36,758 bases of DNA from Chitinophagales bacterium (GTDB lineage Bacteria; Bacteroidota; Bacteroidia; Chitinophagales; JADIYW01), in assembly GCA_023957215.1 (NCBI GenBank), contig JAMLHH010000032.1, positions 1 to 36,758 on the forward strand, given 5' to 3'. The notes below the pieces were generated by a model, which worked only from the letters and a program-made list of their open reading frames with translations, was not told where the DNA came from and searched no databases. Position numbers and translations under genes: made by a program. Below are positions 1-7,208 of this stretch, in pieces (the stretch's first letter is position 1; every line of letters starts with the position of its first letter).

Positions 1-39
1 ATTTTGGAATGAGCCGCTTTTTGTATGTATTAAAATGAA

Positions 40-1548
40 TTACAGTCGTTTGAATAATACACCGAAACTCATCATGGACATAATATCACTGACTTTCACT
101 TTGCCAGACATAAATGCTTCTTGTGGGTTGATTTTGCCTGTTTCGATAGCGATATAGGTCTCATCATCCGTTTCTACATGACAGTTCGCTTCTCCTTGAA
201 GTCCATCGCTGATTTGTAGATTTCCGTCATTGATTTCCACTGTATATTCTTTATTGGTAAAGCTAAAGTGCATGGTTAAATTTTTGCCTGCAGCTTTTTC
301 TTTTTTGAGTCGCTCGGGTAGGGTAGCAAAAAGTTCTTCTAATGTTTCAGGTAATTTTTTAGCATCTTTATCGCCACTACTTGCACGATTATATGATACG
401 TCATCTATTACCATTTTGGCAATGATTTCTCTCATGATTTCAGATGTACCACCACCGATAGTACCAATTCTTGCATCTCTAAATGCACGAGCTATCTTAT
501 ATTCTTCCATATATCCGTATCCACCAAAGAATTGTAAACATTGATACATTGTTTTGTCAGCAAGTTCTGAAGCCAAAAGCTTGGACATAGAGCTTTCTTT
601 TACTGCATACATACCATCGTTGTGCATACGACTGGTTTGTAAGACAAAGGTTTTGGTAGCTTCTACCTCTGATGAAAGTTGTGCTATTCTATGTCTAAGA
701 ACTTGGAATTTATTGATAGGTCTTCCGAAAGCTTTTCTTTCACTCATATATTTTAAAGAGTAGTCGATAGCTCCTTCACATGAAGCGTAGCCCATGATAG
801 CACCGGCAAGTCTTTCTAATTGTAAACCACCCATGAGATAATAAAAACCTTTTCCTTCTTCACCTAATAAATTGGCAACCGGAACTTTTACATCATCGAA
901 ATGTAGTTCCGCAGTATCAGATGCATGCCAACCTAATTTATTGAGTTTGTTCTTACTGATTCCTTCACTATCTAAATCTACCAAAATTAAGCTCACACCT
1001 GCAGAACCGGCATCTGGATCTGTTTTACAAACTAAAACTACATAGCTACCATAAACTCCATTGGTAATAAATGTTTTAGCACCGTTGATAATGTAGTGGT
1101 CGCCTTGTTTAATAGCTTTTGTTTGTATGTTTTGCACATCGCTACCTGCTCCTGGTTCAGTGATACCAATACAAGCGATTTTATCTCCTGCAATAGATGG
1201 TTTTAAGTAATTTTCTTTTAAATATTCAGAACCATGATGGAATACATAAGGTGTGGACATGGCTATCTGTACAGCTACAGTAATAGCAAATCCACCAGAG
1301 AATATTTTAGTAACTTCTTCCAGTAGGACTACATTGTAAAAGAAGTCTAATCCGCTACCTCCATATTTTTCAGGATAGTTGAGTCCGAAGAAACCCATTT
1401 CTCCAAATTTTTTCCAAAAGCTTCTTGGAATTTTACCGTCTTTTTCCCACTGATCAATATGTGGAGATGCTTCCTTTTCTAGGAATGTTTTAATCGTTTG
1501 TCGGAACATCTCGTGTTCCTCGTTGAAATAGTATTTTGTTATACCCAT
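40..1548 (-). CDS. acyl-CoA dehydrogenase with C-terminal SCP2-like domain (copy 1)
   Basis: FAD-dependent acyl-CoA dehydrogenase of 502 residues that would introduce the alpha,beta double bond in an acyl-CoA thioester. Residues about 5-385 form the dehydrogenase: ITEPGAGSD (129-137) is the FAD/substrate loop and GGGTSEIMRE (365-374) closes the flavin site. The Glu of the SCAD/MCAD position is Gly here, but LQLERL (242-247) supplies a Glu (E245) at the place used by isovaleryl-CoA and long-chain dehydrogenases, so activity is plausible. Residues about 400-500 resemble an SCP2 sterol-carrier/lipid-binding domain, about 110 residues longer than a normal dehydrogenase. It is the last gene of the minus-strand operon visible here and is a clear paralogue of the gene at 2146-3651. 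The exact substrate is not readable; isovaleryl-, citronellyl- or other branched acyl-CoA would fit the AtuA and carboxylase neighbours. Confidence 0.92.
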   Translation of the reverse strand: MGITKYYFNEEHEMFRQTIKTFLEKEASPHIDQWEKDGKIPRSFWKKFGEMGFFGLNYPEKYGGSGLDFFYNVVLLEEVTKIFSGGFAITVAVQIAMSTPYVFHHGSEYLKENYLKPSIAGDKIACIGITEPGAGSDVQNIQTKAIKQGDHYIINGAKTFITNGVYGSYVVLVCKTDPDAGSAGVSLILVDLDSEGISKNKLNKLGWHASDTAELHFDDVKVPVANLLGEEGKGFYYLMGGLQLERLAGAIMGYASCEGAIDYSLKYMSERKAFGRPINKFQVLRHRIAQLSSEVEATKTFVLQTSRMHNDGMYAVKESSMSKLLASELADKTMYQCLQFFGGYGYMEEYKIARAFRDARIGTIGGGTSEIMREIIAKMVIDDVSYNRASSGDKDAKKLPETLEELFATLPERLKKEKAAGKNLTMHFSFTNKEYTVEINDGNLQISDGLQGEANCHVETDDETYIAIETGKINPQEAFMSGKVKVSDIMSMMSFGVLFKRL

Positions 1549-1570
1549 GGCTTAATTAGTTAATTATTGT

Positions 1571-1680
1571 TTTTAATAAAGACGATAGACCATTGACCAT
1601 AGACCATCGTATTTTTTGTTTTTAGTTTTTAATAAAGACGATAGACCATTGACCATAGACCATCGTGTTTTTGTTTTTAG
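1571..1680. repeat. Tandem ~55-bp repeat made of heptamers, left flank of four-helix-bundle cassette 1
   Basis: Two nearly identical ~55-bp copies (about 1571-1625 and 1626-1680) each contain a run of 7-bp units of the type ATAGACC/ATTGACC. The second copy reaches the stop codon of the four-helix-bundle gene. Units read GAYNGAC on the plus strand; the array on the other side of the gene (2077-2133) reads GTCYATC, that is, inverted. Confidence 0.85.
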
Positions 1681-2033
1681 TTTTTTACTGCTTTTCGAAA
1701 AGCTTGTAATGAAATGATAAGATTAGTTAGTTTATTATAGTATTCTGTAAAAGTTGTTTTATCTATTAGCTTTCTTTTTTCGGCAATATATAAACATGTG
1801 ATAACCTCGATAGAAGAGCGTAAAGCATAGCCTAAGAATTTATATTGTTCTTTATCGCTTTGACCTGTAGATCCCTCGGCAATATTTAAACAAATAGAAT
1901 CAGTAGCTCTTTTAATCTGTGAGCTTAATACATATAGTTCATCTTTTGGGAAACTCTTTGTGAGAATGTGAATATCATTTGTGATAACTAATGCATTTTG
2001 CCAAACTCTTAGACTTTCAAATTTTAATGCCAT
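1677..2033 (-). CDS. four-helix-bundle protein, S23/23S rRNA IVS family (copy 1)
   Basis: 118-residue protein of the four-helix-bundle family first seen in 23S rRNA intervening sequences and related in fold to Avd, the accessory protein of diversity-generating retroelements. It starts with the usual FESLRVWQNALVI helix and has the conserved SICLNIAEGSTG segment (about residues 47-58) between helices 2 and 3. It lies in operon orientation between two acyl-CoA dehydrogenase genes but has no evident metabolic role. Inverted heptamer arrays bound it on both sides, suggesting a mobile cassette. It belongs to the same subfamily as the copy at 6763-7110 (AEGSTG type). The cellular function of the family outside DGRs is unknown. 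Confidence 0.88.
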   Translation of the reverse strand: MALKFESLRVWQNALVITNDIHILTKSFPKDELYVLSSQIKRATDSICLNIAEGSTGQSDKEQYKFLGYALRSSIEVITCLYIAEKRKLIDKTTFTEYYNKLTNLIISLQAFRKAVKN

Positions 2034-2076
2034 ATTTTATATATTACTTTTTAGAATTTAGATTTTATGTGTACCC

Positions 2077-2133
2077 GATGTCCATCGTCCATCGTCCATC
2101 GTCTATCGTCTATCGTCCATCGTCTATCGTCAC
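2077..2133. repeat. Heptamer array GTCCATC/GTCTATC, right flank of four-helix-bundle cassette 1
   Basis: About eight 7-bp units alternate between GTCCATC and GTCTATC. The array is the reverse complement in type of the one at 1571-1680, so the two bracket the gene as inverted repeats. It is followed at about 2138-2167 by 8-bp units of the type AATTYTCT that run into the last codons of the upstream dehydrogenase gene. Confidence 0.88.
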
Positions 2134-2145
2134 CCTTCAAATTCT

Positions 2146-3651
2146 CTAATTTTCTAATTTCCTAACCAGTTTCCCAAACTCCATCATTTTTCCCAAATCA
2201 GATACCTTCACCTTTCCAGACATAAATGCTTGTTGTGGATTCAGTTGACCAGTTTCCATTTGGATATAGGTTTGGTCATCTGTTTCTACTAAGCAATCTG
2301 CTTCACCGACTTGACCTTCTTTTATTTCAAGCTGACCATCTTTAATCAGAACAGAATAATCTTTATTGGTAAATATAAAGTGCAAAGTGAGTTGAGTGTT
2401 AGTGGCTTTTTCAGCTTTAAAACGTTCGGGTAAAGTGGAAATGATATCTTCTACAGTATATTCTTTATGAGTGTTTTGTTTGTCACTCCTTTGATAGCTT
2501 ACATCATCGATAATCATTTTAGAGATAATTTCTCTCATGATTTCGGATGTACCACCGCCTATAGTTCCTAATCTCGTATCTCTGAAAGCTCTAGCCATTT
2601 TGTAATCTTCCATGTATCCGTAACCACCTAAAAACTGTAAACATTGATACGCAACTTTATCGGCCAATTCTGTAGAAAGTAATTTGGACATAGAAGCTTC
2701 TTTGACACAGTAAACTCCTTCGCTATACATCTTACAGACATCATAAGTAAAAGCTGTAGTAGAAGCTATTTCTGCACTCATTTGAGCGACTCTGTGTCTA
2801 AGCACTTGAAACTTGTTGATAGGACGACCAAAAGCTTTGCGCTCGCTCATATAGTTGAGCGCGTATTCCAACATGTACTCACTAGCTGAATTAGAAGCAA
2901 TCGCCAAAGTCAGACGTTCTAATTCAAATCTTTGCATGATGTAGTAAAACCCTTTATTTTCTTCACCGACTAGATTTTCAACAGGAACTCTTACATTATC
3001 AAAAGCAATCTCACCTGTATCAGACGCTTTCCAACCTAGCTTATCCAATTTATGAGTAGAAATACCTGGTGTATCCATATCTACAACGATCAAACTGATA
3101 CCACCTGATTTAGCTTCTGGATTGGTTTTACAAGTTACTACAAGATAGTCTGCATAAACACCGTTGGTAATAAAGCATTTAGAACCGTTGATGATATAAT
3201 GGTCACCATCTCTTACTGCTGTAGTCAAAACACCTGCCACATCCGAGCCTGTAAATGGTTCTGTAATAGCTAAGCCACCGTGAATATCTCCTGCAATCCC
3301 GGGTCTTAAATATTTTTCTTTTAGGTATTCACTACCTGAATGATGAAGGTGTGATAGTGAAAGGTAGGGGTGAGCTGTTACTGCAGCTGCAAATCCGGCA
3401 GAGCCACATCTACTGAGTTCTTCGATATATACTACATCGTACCAGAAATCTAGTCCAGAACCTCCGTACTTTTCAGGTAAGGTCAACCCGAAGTAACCCA
3501 TATCACCAAATTTTTTCCAAATCTCAGGTGGTAGCTCTCCGGCTTTTTCCCATTCATCCACATAAGGCACTACTTCTTTTTCTAAGTAATCCCTGAGCGA
3601 TTTTCTAAAGAGTTCATGCTCTTCTTTAAAATAATATTGTTTAAATCCCAT
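2146..3651 (-). CDS. acyl-CoA dehydrogenase with C-terminal SCP2-like domain (copy 2)
   Basis: 501-residue paralogue of the protein at 40-1548 with the same layout: dehydrogenase domain to about residue 385, then an SCP2-like domain (about 400-498). The flavin loop reads ITEPFTGSD (129-137), the C-terminal motif IGGGTSEIMRE has Gly at the SCAD catalytic position, and FELERL (242-247) offers E245 as the IVD/LCAD-type base. Divergence from copy 1 is concentrated in the substrate-pocket half and the domain linker, so the two may handle successive or different acyl-CoAs, or form a mixed tetramer. The final codons (LEN-stop) fall inside an octameric AT-rich repeat, so the C-terminus may have been altered by repeat insertion. 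Confidence 0.92.
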   Translation of the reverse strand: MGFKQYYFKEEHELFRKSLRDYLEKEVVPYVDEWEKAGELPPEIWKKFGDMGYFGLTLPEKYGGSGLDFWYDVVYIEELSRCGSAGFAAAVTAHPYLSLSHLHHSGSEYLKEKYLRPGIAGDIHGGLAITEPFTGSDVAGVLTTAVRDGDHYIINGSKCFITNGVYADYLVVTCKTNPEAKSGGISLIVVDMDTPGISTHKLDKLGWKASDTGEIAFDNVRVPVENLVGEENKGFYYIMQRFELERLTLAIASNSASEYMLEYALNYMSERKAFGRPINKFQVLRHRVAQMSAEIASTTAFTYDVCKMYSEGVYCVKEASMSKLLSTELADKVAYQCLQFLGGYGYMEDYKMARAFRDTRLGTIGGGTSEIMREIISKMIIDDVSYQRSDKQNTHKEYTVEDIISTLPERFKAEKATNTQLTLHFIFTNKDYSVLIKDGQLEIKEGQVGEADCLVETDDQTYIQMETGQLNPQQAFMSGKVKVSDLGKMMEFGKLVRKLEN

Positions 3652-3678
3652 GTATGTTTAGTTTTGTTTTAGTTTTTT

Positions 3679-3751
3679 GTCAGCAGTCAGCAGTCCGCAG
3701 TGATGCGTTGTAACATTCGCTAATTTTCAAATTCTCAAATTCTCAAATTGA
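3679..3751. repeat. Solo repeat arrays: heptamer GTCAGCA and octamer AAATTCTC
   Basis: At 3679-3702 there are three 7-bp units (GTCAGCA, GTCAGCA, GTCCGCA), and at 3721-3751 about four 8-bp units of the type AAATTCTC. No four-helix-bundle gene lies beside them, so they could be the footprint of a lost cassette. They fill the gap between the dehydrogenase and the small AtuA-related gene. Confidence 0.75.
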
Positions 3752-3766
3752 CTTTGTCGTCTAAAT

Positions 3767-4084
3767 CTATTCCACCTCCAATTCCAATCTAAGTAGATGT
3801 GAACTGAAATTTTTTCCTAGAGTATCCATACGCATAGAACGTGATGCTCCACCATCTAAAGCTTCGTGACACACAAAGTTGATAGATTCAAGTGCATCCC
3901 ATTCGTATCTGTCCACAGCTCCTTTGATGAGCGGACCAAAATGCTCTTTTACGAGCTCTGCTGTCAGATATTTTTTCAATAATGGATAGTCTTTGGGATC
4001 TCTTGCCATTACGCCGATATTACAGACGTTGTTTTTATCGCCACTTCTAGCTGATGCGATATCGATTAATTTTATTCTTTTCAT
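3767..4084 (-). CDS. AtuA-related small protein (C-terminal part of split AtuA)
   Basis: 105-residue protein whose start (IKLIDIASARSGDKNNVCNIGVMAR) and middle (NFVCHEALDGGASRSMRMDTLGK) resemble the C-terminal region of full-length AtuA proteins of acyclic terpene utilization. The main AtuA part is encoded separately at 5248-6639. Together the two polypeptides (463 + 105 residues) approximate the length of a single-chain AtuA. They are separated by a toxin-antitoxin pair and a broken four-helix-bundle gene, which probably invaded an originally adjacent pair. The biochemical role of AtuA is not established; it is linked genetically to branched acyl-CoA catabolism. Family assignment is from recognisable motifs only. 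Confidence 0.8.
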   Translation of the reverse strand: MKRIKLIDIASARSGDKNNVCNIGVMARDPKDYPLLKKYLTAELVKEHFGPLIKGAVDRYEWDALESINFVCHEALDGGASRSMRMDTLGKNFSSHLLRLELEVE

Positions 4085-4103
4085 GAATTTAATTTAATAA
4101 TTT

Positions 4104-4131
4104 ATCAATTTACCGATGTACCAATTCATTT
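4104..4131. repeat. Octamer array, left flank of broken four-helix-bundle cassette
   Basis: About three 8-bp units of the type TACCRATN. The array at 4497-4522 has the inverted type (GGTACATT, GGTTCATT), so the broken four-helix-bundle gene is bracketed the same way as the intact ones, with period 8 instead of 7. Confidence 0.65.
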
Positions 4132-4145
4132 GCTGAATAGTGCTT

Positions 4146-4496
4146 TTATAAGTTCTTTTTAGATGTTGTAATAATTTTTGCAATAATTAATTGGATTGAT
4201 TTTAGCTTCTCTTGAAGTGATAAGGTATCTGGATAGTTTTTAGCTGCTTGACAAAGTTCCAACCAATATTCTGTTTCTTCCACTTCTTTCATAGCAATCT
4301 TAATCTTGTAGATAAATCAGCTTTGCTTCACGTTCTATTGTGCTTCTTTGACATTAGCTCCAATAGATGTACCTGATTTTAGTATTTGATTAGCAATTAC
4401 ATATTTCCTGTTTTTTTCTAACTCTTCAGCTAATTCAATTATATCTAATGAAAATTCAAATGTTAGTTTTAATATAATATTCTGTTCTCTTTTCAT
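4146..4496 (-). pseudogene. broken four-helix-bundle gene (SGTSIGAN subfamily)
   Basis: Reading the minus strand from ATG at 4496 gives 117 codons in one frame with two internal stops (TAG and TGA) around codons 54-61. Before the break the translation reads MKREQNIILKLTFEFSLDI and later NQILKSGTSIGANVKEAQ; after it, YKIKIAMKEVEETEYWLELC. Those are the conserved helix 2-3 and helix 3 motifs of the four-helix-bundle family. The damage lies in the region that normally reads like AESKADF and looks like small compensating insertions and deletions, since the frame is kept overall. It is closest in type to the intact copy at 10454-10804. No product longer than about 53 residues is expected. Confidence 0.85.
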
Positions 4497-4522
4497 TGGT
4501 ACATTGATTTATTGGTTCATTA
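4497..4522. repeat. Octamer array, right flank of broken four-helix-bundle cassette
   Basis: Three 8-bp units (GGTACATT, GATTTATT, GGTTCATT) directly upstream of the broken gene's start, inverted relative to the array at 4104-4131. Confidence 0.65.
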
Positions 4523-4524
4523 TA

Positions 4525-4995
4525 TTACATGTTCAGAGTTTTTAAATCTTCTATTTTTGATAATGAGTGAATACCTTCCGTTTTAGTAGAAGAGATTAAA
4601 TCTTTATCATAAGTTGCTAGGAATTTAATTTCATTTTGAAGACAAGTGCTTAATAGTAAAGCATCATTTGGTAATAAGTTATGCTTACTCATCAGTTGAA
4701 TAAACAACTCTATATATTTATCTTGTAGGGAGATGCTTTGAAATAGGCTTAGAAACTCAAGAGCTTTGTTATCATCAAGATAAGTAGCTATCTGATGAGA
4801 TTCTTTGATAGCTAAAGGTGATTTTTCTGCTTTAATAGCTAAATAATAGAATAAAACTTCACTGCAAACAGTATCTGATATATATAAATCAATATATGGA
4901 GAAGCTAAAAGCTCTCTAAGCAACTCTACTTTGTTGCCTTTTAGATATTCTATAAGTATCGAACTATCTAGAAAAACTTTATTGACTATAGACAT
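4525..4995 (-). CDS. PIN-domain toxin (VapC-like ribonuclease)
   Basis: 156-residue PIN-domain protein, the predicted Mg2+-dependent RNase of a type II toxin-antitoxin pair. The four acidic residues of the fold are visible: D10 (FLDSSILIEYLKG), E46 (CSEVLFY), D111 (LPNDALLLSTC) and D130 (ATYDKDL). The start codon overlaps the end of the antitoxin-like gene at 4979-5203 by 17 bp, the usual translational coupling. It sits inside the catabolic operon between the two halves of the AtuA system, and its C-terminal end abuts the octamer array of the broken four-helix-bundle cassette. Confidence 0.85.
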   Translation of the reverse strand: MSIVNKVFLDSSILIEYLKGNKVELLRELLASPYIDLYISDTVCSEVLFYYLAIKAEKSPLAIKESHQIATYLDDNKALEFLSLFQSISLQDKYIELFIQLMSKHNLLPNDALLLSTCLQNEIKFLATYDKDLISSTKTEGIHSLSKIEDLKTLNM

Positions 4996-5203
4996 CTTCT
5001 TTGTTTACGGTGAAATTCGAATCTTTAAAGATTCCTTCAAACTCTTGAGCTTTCCGTAAACGAGCATGACTTAATGCAATTCTGTTTTTCATGTCTTTTG
5101 AAACAGACTCAATAGTGACTTCAAATGACAAGTCCTCCATGTCTTCTGACATGTCAACGACTAGTTTGCCATTTTTTACTTTCGCTATTGTTTTAAAAGT
5201 CAT
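4979..5203 (-). CDS. putative antitoxin of the PIN-domain toxin
   Basis: 74-residue protein directly upstream of, and overlapping by 17 bp, the PIN-domain gene. The N-terminal part (AKVKNGKLVVDMSEDMEDLSF) is a short beta-rich segment of the kind seen in small DNA-binding antitoxins, followed by a helical, charged tail (KNRIALSHARLRKAQEFEGIFKD) that could wrap the toxin. No specific family is recognised with confidence; the role is inferred from position, size and overlap. Confidence 0.75.
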   Translation of the reverse strand: MTFKTIAKVKNGKLVVDMSEDMEDLSFEVTIESVSKDMKNRIALSHARLRKAQEFEGIFKDSNFTVNKEDVYSQ

Positions 5204-5247
5204 AGTACTAATTTACGTCTTTATTTATTCTTCTGCAAAACTTACTC

Positions 5248-6639
5248 TTACAATTCGGTGAAACTCACCTTCGGTTTCACAAATTCTCTAGGTATCAGAG
5301 TAGGCCAGAGGCTGAGCATGGCTCTATTGATTTTTCCCCAACCAGGTATAGATATCATTCCCGGAGGGCCATTTAAACCTAGGCAAATCGTACTTTGTAA
5401 AGCCATTTTTCCAGCAGCTTTGTCTTTGTGTTTTAATACTATACGAACACCTAATTCACTTCTTTCATTGAGTTCTTCATCGCTAGGCATTTTAACTGCT
5501 CCTTCGTGAATGCCATTCACTCCGATAATGCTAAATCTAGTTTCATCTAATTGGATAGGAAGTTTTGCCCAAATTTCTTTTGCTGCTTTTTCAAACATTT
5601 TGAGTTTGTCATAAGCATAAGGCCATGAGAAAAAGATAAATTGATCGGTGGTGTAACCTTCCATTTGTCCGATAGTTAACTTGAGTTTCTCCGGACGCGG
5701 TTTACCTTTTACATTGCGTACCGAAACCCGATTGGGTGCAATATCTTTTACTTCTATTTGTGTCAAATCTACTGTAACATCTGGTGTCAGATAATTAGCA
5801 GGGTCATGGATTTCATATACAAGCTGTTCTCTAATGGTATTTCTACTGACTTTTCCTCCTTGTGATTCAAGTTTGGTGATGACGGCGCTGCCATCTTCTT
5901 GTACTTCAGCTATTGGATAGCCGAGATTGCTGATAGAATAATTCATTGGCCATTCGGAGTATGCGTTTCCTCCACTGGCTTGACCGCCACATTCTAGGAT
6001 ATGACCAATAGTTATTCCTGAAGCCATTCTGTCAAAATCTTCTTGTGTAGTAGCATCATCTATTTTCCAACCAAATTCATGAGCTAAGATTCCAAGTGCT
6101 AAACAAGGATCAGCTACACGACCTGCCAAAATTAAATCAGCTCCTTGATCCAAAGCTTCTTTTACTGCTTGTGCACCGATATAGACATTGGCATGTGTGA
6201 CTTCATATTTTTTAGGAAAAAATGGTTTGCCATCATCCATATTTTCCAATAGAAGTCCAGCTTTTTCTAATTCGTCTAATCTGTCTGCAAAATCATCTCC
6301 TGTAATAGTAGCGATTTTTATATTTTTCTGACCACCTTTTTCAAGTATCTCTTTTACTCGTTGTGCTGCAGCTTCAGGATTTAAACCACCGGAATTGGTA
6401 ACGATACGCATTCCTTTTGCAAATGCCATTGGGTACAGCATTTTTGCGTGCAATTCGATGTCCCTAGGGTATCCTTTTGTAGCATCTTTTATTTTGTCTT
6501 TTTGTAGGATGGATAAGGTCAATTCTGCCAATGCATCATGCATCAGATAATTTGCACCTCCTTCCATTGCTACCATCATGGCACCCATAGGACTATCTCC
6601 ATAGAAGCCTTGTGTACCTGCAATTTTTACTGTTTTCAT
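5248..6639 (-). CDS. acyclic terpene utilization AtuA-family protein (DUF1446)
   Basis: 463-residue protein matching the N-terminal, DUF1446 part of AtuA. Recognisable blocks are VKIAGTQGFYGDSP near the N-terminus, VTNSGGLNPEAAA (about 81-93), TGDDF, the GADLILAGRVADPCLALG block (about 169-186), and HILECGGQASGG (about 213-224). Full-length AtuA is about 100 residues longer; the missing end is encoded at 3767-4084. AtuA homologues occur with acyl-CoA dehydrogenases, biotin-dependent carboxylases and enoyl-CoA hydratases in acyclic terpenoid and related branched-chain catabolism, which is exactly the neighbourhood here. Its reaction is not known. The start MKTVKIAG is the only sensible one. 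Confidence 0.88.
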   Translation of the reverse strand: MKTVKIAGTQGFYGDSPMGAMMVAMEGGANYLMHDALAELTLSILQKDKIKDATKGYPRDIELHAKMLYPMAFAKGMRIVTNSGGLNPEAAAQRVKEILEKGGQKNIKIATITGDDFADRLDELEKAGLLLENMDDGKPFFPKKYEVTHANVYIGAQAVKEALDQGADLILAGRVADPCLALGILAHEFGWKIDDATTQEDFDRMASGITIGHILECGGQASGGNAYSEWPMNYSISNLGYPIAEVQEDGSAVITKLESQGGKVSRNTIREQLVYEIHDPANYLTPDVTVDLTQIEVKDIAPNRVSVRNVKGKPRPEKLKLTIGQMEGYTTDQFIFFSWPYAYDKLKMFEKAAKEIWAKLPIQLDETRFSIIGVNGIHEGAVKMPSDEELNERSELGVRIVLKHKDKAAGKMALQSTICLGLNGPPGMISIPGWGKINRAMLSLWPTLIPREFVKPKVSFTEL

Positions 6640-6652
6640 TGTTGTTTTTTAG

Positions 6653-6757
6653 AACCAAGAATCAAGAGCCAAGACTTGGAAATTGAATTCTCGAAAATTT
6701 ATCAATTGTTTTATTTTGTCGGCGGTCGGCAGTCCGCGGTCAGCAGCTTGCAGTCCG
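6653..6757. repeat. Heptamer arrays, left flank of four-helix-bundle cassette 2
   Basis: At 6718-6757 lie about six 7-bp units (GTCGGCG, GTCGGCA, GTCCGCG, GTCAGCA and relatives). A second, different short run (AACCAAG, AATCAAG, AGCCAAG) is at about 6653-6679. The GTCNGCA units are inverted relative to the array at 7138-7199 on the other side of the gene. Confidence 0.85.
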
Positions 6758-6762
6758 TATAT

Positions 6763-7110
6763 TTATCTAATAGAGTTTTTTAATGCTTGTAATGATTTTA
6801 ATAATTCATTGATTTCATTGTATAATTTAATTCTGTCATCCTCATCTATTAATTCTCTTGCTTTAGCAATATGCAAACAAGCAATCACTTCTATACCAGA
6901 TCTAATTGAATAAGTCAAAAACCTTTTGAAGTCAGCATTGCTATTTCCTGTTGAACCTTCTGCTATATTGAGTGCAACTGAATCTGCTGCTCTTTTGATT
7001 TGTGAAGTAAGTATAAATCTTTCTTCTTTAGGGAAAGTCAAAGTTAGATTGTGAATAGCAACTGTTAGATGTAGTGCTTTATCCCAAACTCTTAATTCTT
7101 CAAATTTCAT
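6763..7110 (-). CDS. four-helix-bundle protein, S23/23S rRNA IVS family (copy 2)
   Basis: 115-residue protein beginning FEELRVWDKALHLTV, with FPKEERFILTSQIKRAADSVALNIAEGSTGNS in the middle, the hallmark of the AEGSTG-type four-helix-bundle subfamily. It is very similar in plan to copy 1 at 1677-2033. It is in operon orientation, between the enoyl-CoA hydratase and AtuA genes, and is bounded by inverted GTCAGCA/GCTGACC heptamer arrays. No link to acyl-CoA metabolism is evident. The fold is related to Avd of diversity-generating retroelements. Confidence 0.88.
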   Translation of the reverse strand: MKFEELRVWDKALHLTVAIHNLTLTFPKEERFILTSQIKRAADSVALNIAEGSTGNSNADFKRFLTYSIRSGIEVIACLHIAKARELIDEDDRIKLYNEINELLKSLQALKNSIR

Positions 7111-7137
7111 TTTGTTATGATTTAAATTACTTTGAAA

Positions 7138-7199
7138 CTACTGCTGACTGCTGACCGCTGACTGCTGACCGCTGACCGCTGACCGCTGACTGCTGACAG
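7138..7199. repeat. Heptamer array GCTGACC/GCTGACT, right flank of four-helix-bundle cassette 2
   Basis: Eight consecutive 7-bp units alternate between GCTGACT and GCTGACC. They are the reverse complement in type of the GTCAGCA units at 6718-6757, so cassette 2 has array-type inverted ends. The array ends a few bases from the stop of the enoyl-CoA hydratase gene. Confidence 0.9.
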
Positions 7200-7208
7200 A
7201 AAGACATC

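Noticed and set aside
1677..2033. Four-helix-bundle gene as a true 23S rRNA intervening sequence
   Set aside because: No rRNA sequence is present around any of the copies.
6538..6913. Overlapping plus-strand frames opposite AtuA and four-helix-bundle copy 2
   Set aside because: They are antisense shadows of well-supported genes and repeats.
1571..7199. Heptamer arrays as a CRISPR array
   Set aside because: Units are 7-8 bp, contiguous and without unique spacers; no cas genes are present.
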